Shown here: positions 37,491-47,898 of the stretch, piece after piece
How the letters are laid out: each line of letters opens with the position of its first letter
Numbering within the stretch: position 1 is the first letter of the stretch
Assembly: GCF_900090045.1 (NCBI RefSeq)
Contig: NC_041782.1
Location: forward strand, 1,578,501-1,642,500
Direction: 5' to 3'
Length of the DNA stretch: 64,000 nt
Origin: Plasmodium malariae
Lineage: Eukaryota; Apicomplexa; Aconoidasida; Haemosporida; Plasmodiidae
Program-made: the position numbers and the translations under genes
Notes under the pieces: generated by a model
Seen by the model: only the letters and a program-made list of their open reading frames with translations
Told to the model about the DNA's origin: nothing
Database searches by the model: none

Positions 37491-40400
37491 ATGAGACGGA
37501 GATTTGCGGAAATCGTCCAAAGACGTATATTTGTAAAAAACAGGAATGTGTTATTCATACATATACAAAGGAACTATGTGAATGTACCTAGATTGAACAC
37601 ATTGAAGGATATGGATATGTATGCTATTAGGAAAAATGTAGAATTGTGTAAAAAAAAAAATGTAAAAATCAAAGACGTGTGGAATAATTTTTTATACATA
37701 CTTATACTAAAATTGTGTAATAACGAAATGCATAATTATGTTGACTTTATGATCATATTAAAACTTTTGAGTAAATATATTTCTTTAGACAAAAGGGTTA
37801 TGGTTTTTATATGTGAGAAATTAGAACAAGATATGTACAAATTGAGCATAAGAGAATTAAATTTACTACTATTAATATTAAGAAAAAATAATTTTGATAG
37901 TTCATATTTTATTAATTTAATATGTAAATCTATTTTAATGAAAATTAATAAAAATGTATCTTATAAAGATTTAGCTCTAATATCATTTAGTTTGTCAAGT
38001 AATACTACTATATTAGATGAAAAGGTATTTACGAATGAAATTTTTAACTTCACTATTTTAAAAATTTACAACGATTTAAAAAACATAAATTATCATACCT
38101 TGTCTTTGTTTTTTTATTCATTCAGTTTATATTTTATTAACAATTTTGATTATTTTAATTCTTTTTTTTATATGATCAAAAATTTTATTAAAAATATAAA
38201 AAGAAATATGGACTCTTTCAATTCCACTGACTTAATGTTTACCTTTATTTCATCCATGCACATTTACAATTCTTTTAGAACTAATTCTACTAGTGTAACA
38301 AGTGTTAGTAAATCAAGCTCGTTATATGTAGAAAAAAATGCACACATTACTCCACCTTCATTAAACGGATATTTAAATAATATACCTGCACATGCTAGTT
38401 GTCGAAGAGTTACGAGGGAAGGGGGGGATACTCTGAATAAGGGCAAGTCTAAAGTACAGTTAACCAAATTAGAAAAAAGGTTTGACTCTAATAATGGTGC
38501 AGAGGAGGGAAAGTTAAGCACTATTTCGAATTTAGTAAAAGAGGATTCTGGTAAGTACAGGAGGGCTGCTCATCGTGGTATGTACTCGTCAATAAAGGAG
38601 GAAAGTACAGAAAATTTTAACTTACCCATTGAACCAATAGACAGTGTTGAGAAACAGTGTCAAAATGATTTAAAAAAAAAAGAATTTATTTTAGAGGATC
38701 TAATTGATAGCATTAAAATAGTAATTGCAGAAAAATTGAAATGCTTCAAGGTGGAAGAAGCAGTAAACATTCTGTTTGCATCGTTATGTAGAAACTTTAC
38801 CTTCAACAAAAAGTATTTTAACATTTTCAATAAACATAGAATAAACGTACAAGATTATATTAATGTGTGCATAAAAACTGAGTACAAAAAGTGTATGGAG
38901 GAGGAGCAGGAAGACGAAAAAGAAGAAGAAAAACTCGATTACATTTTAAAAATTAATACCACGAACAACAATTTGCACAATGATGAAACTTTTATTAACA
39001 TAGTGATGGAAGAAATAATTTATCGAAATGATTGTTTAAGTATAAAACAAATAATTTTATTGCTTTATTTATTAAGTAACTCAAATGTGATGTATCTACA
39101 ATTTGAAAAAATAATACTTAAGAGATTAGCATGCATGGAAAAGGAATTAAATAAAAAAGAAATTATGTTCATATATCAATTTTTATATTTAAGGACATGT
39201 TTATTTCCGGAGCTAAAAAAATATTCCTTAAAAATTTATGAACAGGACAGTAACAAAACGGTCGTTATATGTAATATAAATAAAGATACAAAAAAAAGCA
39301 GTGTACGTATAAGTAACGAATATGCAAAGGAAACTACCATTTTTAACGATAAAAAAAATTACGAGAATAATAATGTTTATTATATGCATGATGATGTATT
39401 ATATTTGAAAAAAAAAAGAAAAAGAGATAAGAATAAAATTTTTTTGTATGACAATTTTATTTTCAAATATCCTGCACAAGTCAGAATAAATGAAAAAAGT
39501 GACAATTTTGAAAATGTGCGAAATTTGAACTGTTTTATAGATATTAAAAGGAGAAGAGAAGAAATGGATGATCATGTCTTTTCAAAAAATAGAAAATTAA
39601 TAAATGAAGAGAAATGTAACGAGTTCAAGATAAGTGCAGATAAAAAATGTAATTCTATTCAAACTCAAAGTAGTAGTATCTCTTGCACGCATAATAGTAA
39701 GTCTACTTCTGTGGCTAGTAATATTACGAAAACCATCCCATGCAGTAACATTGGTGAAAGTCCTAACATTTTTGCGTTTGGAAAAAAAGTTTTTCCATCC
39801 TACAACGTCATTGATGAGTATAGAATTAACTGCTACAATTTGCAGTTGGATGTTTACAAAATTGTTTGTTTAAAATTATTGGACTGGTTAAGGAATGAAA
39901 AATTAGCTAGCTGTACTACTATTATTGATATATTATGTATTTATGAAAAATTAAATGTAAGAGATTATAGAATTATAAGATATATGTATACTTTAAAAAA
40001 AAAAATTTTATACTTAGACAATAAATATATAATAAAAATTATGAACATAATTTTAAAATTTAATTTATATAGCATATTACAATATTTGAATATAGATAAA
40101 TTTCTTAAGTTTATGACTTTCAATTCATTGGATGAAAGTATAGAAATTTTGAATTTAGTTGGTATGTTATCAGTTATTTATGGTAAAAATTCATATCATA
40201 ATTTTCCTGCATTCAATATAGAAAATATTATTATTTACATTTTGAAAAATTTCAAAAAGTTAATTATCACCAAGCAGTTAAAAAGAGCAAATATAACAAA
40301 TGTGTATAACAGTTTGCCTCTTAAATTGTACAAATTGTTTAAAAATGTGCAATGTATGGAGGATGATGCAGTGAAACGAACATGTGCTCGTTATGATGCC

Positions 40401-41507
40401 ATTGGTGCTTATAATTATGATGGTTATCAAATCGCTAGTTTTGAGGAAAAAAGTGACCTTGTCTGGTCAGGTAAAAACATGAAAAATTTTTGCATTTATA
40501 ATGTGGATGATGTGAATTTGAAGGAAGTGAAAATTAAACCATCTACATATACAATGGGAAGTGTACGAAACAACATTGAGGTGAACAGTTACATATATGA
40601 ATATAGAGATGTCGAAGATGAGCTGTATGAAGACCTGTTGTTAATGTTTGGTAAAAATGTAGAAATTTATAAAGACATAAATATTTCAAATTATGCATTT
40701 CCAATGGCCATTAATTTGTTAACATTAAATCATCATCAGGGAGAAGGAAATAATCATAGCTTAATTCGTATGAACATGTGCAGCAACGGATGGAGCAACG
40801 AGTGTATTATCGAAAGGAGCAACCAATGTAACAGAGAATGGAGCCGCGGACATAACAGTAAACATGGTCATGATAAAACGTTAGAACTGAATAAAAAAAA
40901 TTTCCTTCTTGTTGACATATTGTATAGCCATGATTTTTATTACTCATTGAATGAGGCAAAACAAAATAAATTAAAGAAAAGGCATGTATACGTGTGCTAT
41001 TTTGGTAGTCACGTAAATAAAATGAACAAGAGAATAATTAATTATAAAAAATATACCATACTAAGATTAATCAAAAAGAGAGGATACAATTACATTTGCA
41101 TTGATGCAAAAACGTATGTGAAAAATAAAAAAAATAAAAAAAGTGACAATAGCTTAAATAAAATTTATATAAGTAATTTAATACTCGATTTATTAGAAAG
41201 GAAAAAAAGAACAAATGTATTATACCGAAAAGGGGGTAGAAGTAAAAGCAGCATTGTTGAAGCACATACTAATAAATTACTAGTCTATCATTTGAAAAAT
41301 AAAACAAGTGCATTTGCTGCGATAAAAAATTATAGACTCAAAAGTGCCAACACTTCCTTGTTTATAAGGCGAAATAAAAATGAAAGTAAAACATATGCAC
41401 AGGGAAAAACTTTATACACTGATGGAGACACAGAAAAAAAGAGAGCAAAAGAAAAGCCCCCGTCTAACCACTTGACCAAGTTAAAGCATATGTTTCAGTC
41501 TGTTTAA
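37491..41507 (+). CDS. RAP-domain protein, probably mitochondrial RNA-binding
   Basis: A single exon of 1338 codons. The start MRRRFAEIVQRRIFVKNRN is rich in Arg and hydrophobic residues without acidic ones, as in mitochondrial presequences. Residues about 30-250 and 490-600, and again 780-930, are helical segments with Leu/Ile/Phe spacing like the HPR/OPR helical repeats that accompany RAP domains. They are separated by variable Lys/Asn/Ser inserts. Near the C-terminus (about 1138-1212) is a RAP-like domain: VDILYSHDFYYSLNE, VYVCYFGSHVNK, YTILRLIKKRGYNYICID. The core strand-helix-strand pattern with the RGYNYICID end fits the endonuclease-like RAP fold. Apicomplexans have an expanded RAP family that binds fragmented mitochondrial rRNA or transcripts, and a similar role is inferred. 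The catalytic status is unknown and the domain call is by eye. Confidence 0.72.
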   Translation: MRRRFAEIVQRRIFVKNRNVLFIHIQRNYVNVPRLNTLKDMDMYAIRKNVELCKKKNVKIKDVWNNFLYILILKLCNNEMHNYVDFMIILKLLSKYISLDKRVMVFICEKLEQDMYKLSIRELNLLLLILRKNNFDSSYFINLICKSILMKINKNVSYKDLALISFSLSSNTTILDEKVFTNEIFNFTILKIYNDLKNINYHTLSLFFYSFSLYFINNFDYFNSFFYMIKNFIKNIKRNMDSFNSTDLMFTFISSMHIYNSFRTNSTSVTSVSKSSSLYVEKNAHITPPSLNGYLNNIPAHASCRRVTREGGDTLNKGKSKVQLTKLEKRFDSNNGAEEGKLSTISNLVKEDSGKYRRAAHRGMYSSIKEESTENFNLPIEPIDSVEKQCQNDLKKKEFILEDLIDSIKIVIAEKLKCFKVEEAVNILFASLCRNFTFNKKYFNIFNKHRINVQDYINVCIKTEYKKCMEEEQEDEKEEEKLDYILKINTTNNNLHNDETFINIVMEEIIYRNDCLSIKQIILLLYLLSNSNVMYLQFEKIILKRLACMEKELNKKEIMFIYQFLYLRTCLFPELKKYSLKIYEQDSNKTVVICNINKDTKKSSVRISNEYAKETTIFNDKKNYENNNVYYMHDDVLYLKKKRKRDKNKIFLYDNFIFKYPAQVRINEKSDNFENVRNLNCFIDIKRRREEMDDHVFSKNRKLINEEKCNEFKISADKKCNSIQTQSSSISCTHNSKSTSVASNITKTIPCSNIGESPNIFAFGKKVFPSYNVIDEYRINCYNLQLDVYKIVCLKLLDWLRNEKLASCTTIIDILCIYEKLNVRDYRIIRYMYTLKKKILYLDNKYIIKIMNIILKFNLYSILQYLNIDKFLKFMTFNSLDESIEILNLVGMLSVIYGKNSYHNFPAFNIENIIIYILKNFKKLIITKQLKRANITNVYNSLPLKLYKLFKNVQCMEDDAVKRTCARYDAIGAYNYDGYQIASFEEKSDLVWSGKNMKNFCIYNVDDVNLKEVKIKPSTYTMGSVRNNIEVNSYIYEYRDVEDELYEDLLLMFGKNVEIYKDINISNYAFPMAINLLTLNHHQGEGNNHSLIRMNMCSNGWSNECIIERSNQCNREWSRGHNSKHGHDKTLELNKKNFLLVDILYSHDFYYSLNEAKQNKLKKRHVYVCYFGSHVNKMNKRIINYKKYTILRLIKKRGYNYICIDAKTYVKNKKNKKSDNSLNKIYISNLILDLLERKKRTNVLYRKGGRSKSSIVEAHTNKLLVYHLKNKTSAFAAIKNYRLKSANTSLFIRRNKNESKTYAQGKTLYTDGDTEKKRAKEKPPSNHLTKLKHMFQSV

Positions 41508-41576
41508 TTTATGCAACTACTGTAATTTATTTAATTATATAATTTGCGTAAATGATTGTTCGTTATTTTATTGCTT

Positions 41577-41645
41577 ATATTTTGCGTTCGTTTTGCATTC
41601 ATTTTGCGTTCATTTTGCGTTCATTTTGCGTTCATTTTGCGTTCA
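41577..41645. repeat. 11-bp tandem repeat (CATTTTGCGTT)
   Basis: About six head-to-tail units of 11 bases with minor changes at the left (CGTTTTGCATT), lying just past the stop of the RAP gene in its likely 3' UTR. Confidence 0.75.
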
Positions 41646-41956
41646 TATTTCTTGTTATTTTATTTTTTAAATGTCGAATTGACCTTTTTTTAGTTATTGG
41701 TGAATTGAGAAATAGGCACTCTGTATTTCTGGGGTACTATTTATTCCATACGTGTGCACACCTGCACGTGTGCAGGCAATTAGTCTTTCAAGAAGTTCCT
41801 TAAGTAATTTACCGACTTTTCATTTAAACCCCATTAAAAAACCTTTTTAACTCAATATAAGTCACGCCTGATTTATTTTTATTTTTTTTGTAAATATTAA
41901 TCAAGCTTGACTTCAAACTATTTAAAAATATTTCATTATTTTTTTGCAAAAAAATT

Positions 41957-42271
41957 ATGGACAAATTGAAATTAAACTGCGCTCACTTGAGCTATAAGAC
42001 GTGTGCGATTTTGTTAAAATTGACAAAAAAATGAAAATAAAGTAAGAATTAAATGCGGGAAAACGCAAATAGCCCATAAATAATAAACAAAAAAGCGACG
42101 AAAAAACGACGAAAAAACGACGAAATAAATGGATGAACAAATAAATATAATTCAGGTAAAAAAACAATTCTTAAACATCAAAGATGGAGCAGAAACGTAA
42201 AGGAAGAGTATTATCAACATGTGGCAGTGGTGCAAGATTCCTCTTGCTCTACTTCAACTGGTTTGCAATAA
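41957..42271 (+). CDS. Weak candidate: two-exon microprotein
   Basis: Exon 41957-42012 (MDKLKLNCAHLSYKTCAI, donor TTTT|GTTAAA) could join in phase 2 to 42184-42271 (WSRNVKEEYYQHVAVVQ, stop TAA), about 47 residues. Both pieces are richer in G+C than the flanks. The acceptor (CATCAAAG) is poor, and the second piece also opens an alternative 30-codon ORF from its own ATG (MEQKRKGRVLSTC). The reverse strand of the same piece is also partly open, so even the strand is not certain. It may instead be 3' UTR sequence. Confidence 0.22.
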
Positions 42272-42397
42272 CATAAAAAATGTGCATATATTGCATTTAG
42301 AGGCTTTTATTATGTGCACAGATACGTATATATATATATATATATATGTACCATTTTGAACTACAAATAGAGGGGGAAAAAGAAAGGTACATATCCT

Positions 42398-43801
42398 TTA
42401 GTAAGCTTTTTTCAATTTTGCGCAGATTCGGTTTATATAGGATGTAAAAAAAATAAACATATACATGACATCCATTTTAATAACGTATAAGCTTTTTTTT
42501 AAGTAGGTAATCATTGAAATAGCTTCGCACAATTTATAATGTTTTCTTTTGATTGTGTTGCTGTTATACACGTTTTGAGAAACGGTAATATTATTTGTCT
42601 TGCTGAAAGTGCTACGGTCAGTACTACTGGAAGTACTAGTGTCAATATTACGGCCATGTCCATCATCATTTCTACCGTTGGCAGTACTTGATCCTTTTTT
42701 TAAATACAACAGTGTTTTTAAGAGTTGACTATTATCATTCTGACCATATGTTGTGTTATCTTTCTTTTTTTTTTTTTCGATCTTTATTTTGTTAAGAAAC
42801 GAATGCAATTTCTTAAAAAAGTTGATGTAGTGTTTATTCAACTTTTTGGAAGAAAGACGGATGATTTTTTTATTTTTTATATAAACTTTTCCTTTTATTT
42901 CTTTTCTTTTTTTTAAAATGTGTGCAATTTTTTCATTGTTCAGTATATCATTTAAGCTGTTACTGTTTGTACTGGGGTTTTTTTCAAAATTGTAGTGTGG
43001 CATAAATGTATACATATCTTTACATATATATTTACACAAATGATTATTTAAAAGGTGTATATCGTCATTATCATGGTATTTACTATCATCGTATTTACCA
43101 TTGTCGTATTTATCATCGTCGTATTTACCATCGTCGTATTTACCATCGTCGTATTTACCATCGTCGTATTTACCATCGTCGTATTTACCATTCGGTACCT
43201 TTCCGAATTGATAGTTACACCTTTCCTCTTTTTTTATATCATGGTAATTACATAACGAAACGCCTTTTTTCAACCTTTCTGCTTTCTTGTCATTATTACG
43301 AACATAATTTACATTTTTAATTGAAGTACGACATTTTTTATTTAAAATAAAATTTCCTTTTTTATATTTGAGCAATAATGATAAAAACGTTTTATTATAA
43401 CATTCGACAGATGAATTATAGTCTGTGTGCTCATATAGTAATTCATCATAAAAATTTTTTTTGTTTTTATTACCATTCAGTTGTTTGTAATAATGTTTGT
43501 ACATATTCATAGTATGTTTTCTCAACCCTTTGAATGTCTTTTTCCTTTTTCTTTTTTTTGTTCTCTGCTTTTTTTTCACACGTCCAAATTTTAAGTAGTA
43601 ATTCTCTTTTTCATGAATAGTGGTAGTACAACATTTTAAAAATAAATTCCCCTTACTACTGTATCCTCTTTTTTCTTTTCCCTTTTTATTACTTACCCCT
43701 TTTTCTCGTTTCGGTAAATTGTTCAGTTGTAAATAAAGAAGAAAATTATACTTCGCTAAGTATAATTCCTTAAGTAAATCAATGCATAAATTTTCCAACA
43801 T
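42398..43801 (-). CDS. Conserved hypothetical Lys-rich protein with GKYDD repeats
   Basis: A single exon of 467 codons from the ATG at 43801. The N-terminus (LENLCIDLLKELYLAKYNFL) is an amphipathic helix rather than a signal peptide. Strongly basic clusters follow at about 75-90. At about residues 203-243 there is a tandem G-K-Y-D-D repeat encoded by a 15-base unit (about eight copies, some with N, S or D changes). The C-terminus (ITYLKKSLYVIKMDVMYMFIFFTSYINRIC) is hydrophobic with Lys and may be a tail-anchor-like or buried helix. I recognise no domain and propose no function. The repeat copies are nearly identical at the DNA level, which suggests recent expansion and likely length polymorphism. 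Confidence 0.8.
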   Translation of the reverse strand: MLENLCIDLLKELYLAKYNFLLYLQLNNLPKREKGVSNKKGKEKRGYSSKGNLFLKCCTTTIHEKENYYLKFGRVKKKQRTKKRKRKKTFKGLRKHTMNMYKHYYKQLNGNKNKKNFYDELLYEHTDYNSSVECYNKTFLSLLLKYKKGNFILNKKCRTSIKNVNYVRNNDKKAERLKKGVSLCNYHDIKKEERCNYQFGKVPNGKYDDGKYDDGKYDDGKYDDGKYDDDKYDNGKYDDSKYHDNDDIHLLNNHLCKYICKDMYTFMPHYNFEKNPSTNSNSLNDILNNEKIAHILKKRKEIKGKVYIKNKKIIRLSSKKLNKHYINFFKKLHSFLNKIKIEKKKKKDNTTYGQNDNSQLLKTLLYLKKGSSTANGRNDDGHGRNIDTSTSSSTDRSTFSKTNNITVSQNVYNSNTIKRKHYKLCEAISMITYLKKSLYVIKMDVMYMFIFFTSYINRICAKLKKAY

Positions 43802-44693
43802 TTTTCACAAAAAAAAAAAAAAAAAATTATAAACAAGCAAGAAAAAAAAATAAATAAAATAGCTGCACGATATAATGCTTTTTCCTTAAAGTATTTCTTT
43901 AAGGCATAAAAGGGAGAGGCAAGAAGAAAGGATGAAAAAAGGGCGAATAAGAAATAATAATGAAGGAAAAAACAAACAAACAATATTACATTTGTGTATG
44001 TATTTACATTTTTGCGAAATCGTGAGAAGTTAATTTATGCAACTTATTCCTTTGAGTGTAACATAGGGGGAGGTTAGAAATATGAGAAAAGTTAACCACA
44101 CCTTAGTTATAGTTTTCACAAATTTAAAGACGCAGATATGTAAGTACTTCCATATATGTATACATAATACATATTCGTACATAATATAAACCTACATTCG
44201 TACATACATACGTACATAATACTTACACATATATACGTACATAATACTTACACATATATACGTACATAATACTTACACATATATACGTACATACATACAT
44301 ATACATATATACGTGTATATAATATATTTAAATTCTGCTTTGCTACAAAACTTGCATCATTCATTGCACAACTTACCACCGTGAGGGAATAAAATTAGGA
44401 AAAAAAAAAAAAAATTATGAACAAGCAAGAAAAAAAAAAAAAAAAAGGAGGTAACATCAAATAAAAATAGAAAATGAATAATTAATCTGTGAAGTAAAAA
44501 AAAAAAAAATAAAAAAATTATTAACAAGCAATAAAATTAAAAAACAAAAAATGAAAAAACGAAAACGGGTAAATGACATGACTTAAAAAAAAAAAAAAAA
44601 AAAAAATCGTTTTCTTCATTTTTACAAATCATTAATATATAGTACTCTATTTTACTTAAAGTATTATATATTTTAGAGAAATTCGCAGAAAAA
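43802..44693. other. Divergent promoter region with 23-bp repeat
   Basis: About 890 bases between two divergent starts (minus gene at 43801, Vti1 at 44694). It holds many poly-A runs, a repeat of CGTACATAATACTTACACATATA (about 44195-44300, three to four copies of 23 bases) and no ORF of note. It must carry both promoters. Confidence 0.55.
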
Positions 44694-46476
44694 ATGATTA
44701 CTTACTCAGAATACCTTGATGAATATGTGAAAGATTTAAATAATTATTGCCATAAAATAAAAAAGTCAATTTTTAACATCGGAAGTTAGAAATTGAGAAA
44801 AAAATTAGAAAAAAAGTTCAACGGAAGGATAAGCAACGAAAACGCTTGTTATTATCTATACATATATATATATATATATATATATGTACATATGTGTACA
44901 TTTATTTATACACAAACTACTGCTATTTTTTTTTAAAAAACACTTCAGATCGAGGGGATTACGAAAAAACGAGAGAATATGTTTTAGAAGCTGAAAAATG
45001 TGTATATATATATATATATATTATATGTGCATTCAATCTATACCATGATGCACATGCTTTTTATATTTTTTTTTTTGTGACATATAATTAACGTTCATCC
45101 ATCTTATTACGACTTTCCAATAACCTATACTTTATTGTGTTAATTTTAATGATTTGCAATTTATGATTTACATTGTGTAGTTCGGCCTATTTCCATTACT
45201 ATTTATGATTATATATATATATATATATATGCCCATTTATAATTTTACCTTCCCTTTTTTGTTATTCGGTTTAATCAGATAAAGCAAATTATAATAGAAA
45301 CAAATAGTTTGCCAAAAGGATCTCATAAAATATTTGATGAAGTACGAAAAGAAATTCTACAAAGAAAAAAATAAAATATCTATGATTGCTTTGTTCTATT
45401 TTGCGTAGTAAATTTTGCTATTTCTACATTTTTTTTTTTTTTTTTTTTTTCATATTTCAGATAAATAAATATAATTCAGACCTAAAGAAATATAAAAGTA
45501 TTTTAGAAAGAATGAGTAGCGATTATTATTCCGATGAAGCTGTAAGGAAGAAACAAAAAGAAAAATAAAGAAACAAATCTGTATAAAAAAAAAAAAAATT
45601 CTATAGCGTAGAAAAACAACTTTGACATTATATTTCCATTATTTATATTTTTTTTATTTTTCTTTTGTTCTATATTTGCTCAGATCAACAATAGAGAATA
45701 TGACATTACAAGAAAGTACGTGGAGGGGACAAACTTTCTAAAAGAATCTGAGAAGTATAAAAATGAAAATTCATAAAATTAATATGTTTGTTTTTAAAAA
45801 ATAAAATATGTTTTCCTCAATTAAGTAGCTCTACAACTGCACAATTGCACAATTATTCAGTTTCATTAGTTCTTCAGTTCCTCATTTATTTTCTTTTTGT
45901 CCTTTTTAGGAGAGCCCAAGATGTTGAAGACATGGGTTAAATTTTGTATTAACTTTTTCATAATTTTTACAAATTTGAAGTTTTATTATTATTTTTTTTT
46001 TTTATACAATTATATTTTTGTTTGAACTACCGCAGGTTACACAATAATGAACGAGCTGACCTCGCAGAGGAGTGCCATCCTGAGGACCAAACTATATGTA
46101 TTATATTAAAAAAAAAAATAAAAAAGGAAAAAAAAAAAAATAAAATAATAAAAATTATCATCACTTATTAAAATGCAATGAAATTATGCACACATATTTA
46201 CTGAACAGGTAAATATTTATGTATTTACACTTGTGTATGCCTCAATTTGTATTTGAAGTTTTATGTCTGTTTCTATCCCTCTTTCTGTTTCTATATATAT
46301 ATATATATATATTAATTTTTTTTTAGACTGGCGAAACGAGGCAGGAACAAAATAGAGTAAAGCGCATGCTCTTGAGTATATACCAAAATAAGCTGCTGTT
46401 TAAATGTTTACTCATATTAATAATAATATTGTTGGTAATAGCAAATATAGGGATTATAATATACAAGATAAAATGA
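44694..46476 (+). CDS. VTI1: Vti1-type Qb-SNARE, eight exons
   Basis: Exons 44694-44784, 44949-45001, 45279-45341, 45461-45541, 45684-45754, 45910-45935, 46036-46097 and 46327-46476 give 198 residues with every phase in agreement. Donors are GTTAGA, GTATAT, GTACGA, GTAAGG, GTATAA, GTTAAA and GTATTA, and each acceptor ends in AG after a T-rich tract. The N-terminal part (about 1-95) is a helical Habc-like region. The SNARE motif (about 110-170) includes YVEGTNFLKESEKRAQD, then MGYTIMNELTSQR, where the Gln of TSQR is at the zero layer as in Vti1 (HSQR). A C-terminal anchor (about 177-198, FKCLLILIIILLVIANIGII) leaves only a few lumenal residues. Vti1 proteins mediate fusion between Golgi, endosomes and digestive vacuole or vacuole-like compartments. 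The length fits the family (about 200-230). Confidence 0.85.
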
Positions 46477-46897
46477 TTTAAATTAGTTCCGGTGCGTACA
46501 TAAGTTATTAAGGATATATGATTATAAAATTATTAACACATTATCAGTTATGCGTCAGCAAGGTGAAAATTAAAGTGTTTGAATTGGACAAGACATATAT
46601 TAATTAATTTGAAAGTTTGATTCATGCTTTTCACTTAGTAATTATTTTTTTACATTTTATTTAATTTCTAATTTAGTTCTAATTCATTCCTAATTTATGC
46701 ATCAAAATGTGTGTACATGAAAATATTTTGTGTATGCTTATTCAATTTTTAAAATAATTTTTTGTAAAAAAGTATTAATTTTTTAAATTTTATTTTTCGG
46801 TGTTTTATTTTATTTAATTTTTTTTGTGTATGTGTGTGTGTGTATGTGTGTTCACAACAAAACTAATTTGATTATTTTGTTAATTTATACAATGGAA
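46477..46897. other. Convergent 3' spacer, no gene seen
   Basis: About 420 bases between the stops of the Vti1 gene and the CS-domain gene. A/T-rich, with a short TGTG(TA) microsatellite at about 46828-46850. Nothing gene-like. Confidence 0.55.
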
Positions 46898-47856
46898 TTA
46901 TAATTCTTCGTAGTTTTCTCCTTTTTCATCTTTTGCCCGTTCATTAGTATTACTATTATTGTCATCACTGCTACTGTTACTACGATTGTTGTTATTTTCG
47001 TTTGATGGGATATCATCACCTATGCTTTTCTCCTTATCATATTCGCTGTGCATGTGATTGTATTCTTCGTTTCCCACATCTCCGTTTTTCAAGTTCTCAT
47101 TTTCTTGTAAGTCATTTTTACTTTCGGTTGTAGTTACCTTTTCGTTATTTGCATTTGCACTTGTTTTTTCCTTTTCTTCATCTTTTTCGCTATCTTTTTT
47201 ACCTTTATCTTTTTCCTCTTTTCTTTTTTTTTCTTCTTCTTTTAAAAAATCTTGAATACTATCTTGGTACCTAAATATATACATAATTAAACGCAGTTTG
47301 TATATGGGCGTTTCGAGTGACAGCAGGTGTTCGTAACGCTGTCCTTACAACTTTTGTTTAGATATCTTTGCATTGATAATCTTTTATTATTTCATTATTT
47401 CGTTGTTTCGTTATATTTTCATTTTATCGTTTCGTTATATTTTCATTTTATCGTTTCGTTATATTTTCATTTTATCGTTTCGTTATATTTTCATTTTATC
47501 GTTTCGTTATATTTTCATTTTATCGTTTCGTTATATTTTCATTTTATCGTTTCGTTATATTTTCATTTTATCGTTTTGTTATATTTTCATTTCATTTTTG
47601 CGCTTTACTCATTTGATTTTCTTATTTTTTCATGTTCTTACTTTTCCTTCATATCCCACCAGACCTGCATATTTGGATTTTTTTCCTTTGACAGTAGTAG
47701 TCTATCCCAAATTTCTTTTTTTTCTTTTTTTAATGTAAAGACAACTTTACCAACAGATGCAAAGTTGTACTTGGTTTCCTTCCATATTTTTTACAAGGGA
47801 GAAGAAATATAAGCGTGTGCATGCCATATGTACGTGTATATAAATGTGTACATATA

Positions 47857-47898
<42 letters not shown>

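Larger units (their letters stand above)
41508..42397. other. Convergent intergenic region
   Basis: About 890 bases between the 3' ends of two genes. It begins with a short CATTTTGCGTT repeat (41577-41645) and also holds an ACGACGAAAAA repeat at about 42095-42125 and a (TA)n tract at 42330-42346. A weak spliced candidate (41957-42271) is listed separately. Confidence 0.5.

Noticed and set aside
47327..47812. 161- and 121-codon plus-strand ORFs rich in Phe, Ile and Tyr
   Set aside because: They read the 24-bp array in intron 6 and the antisense of exon 6 of the CS-domain gene.
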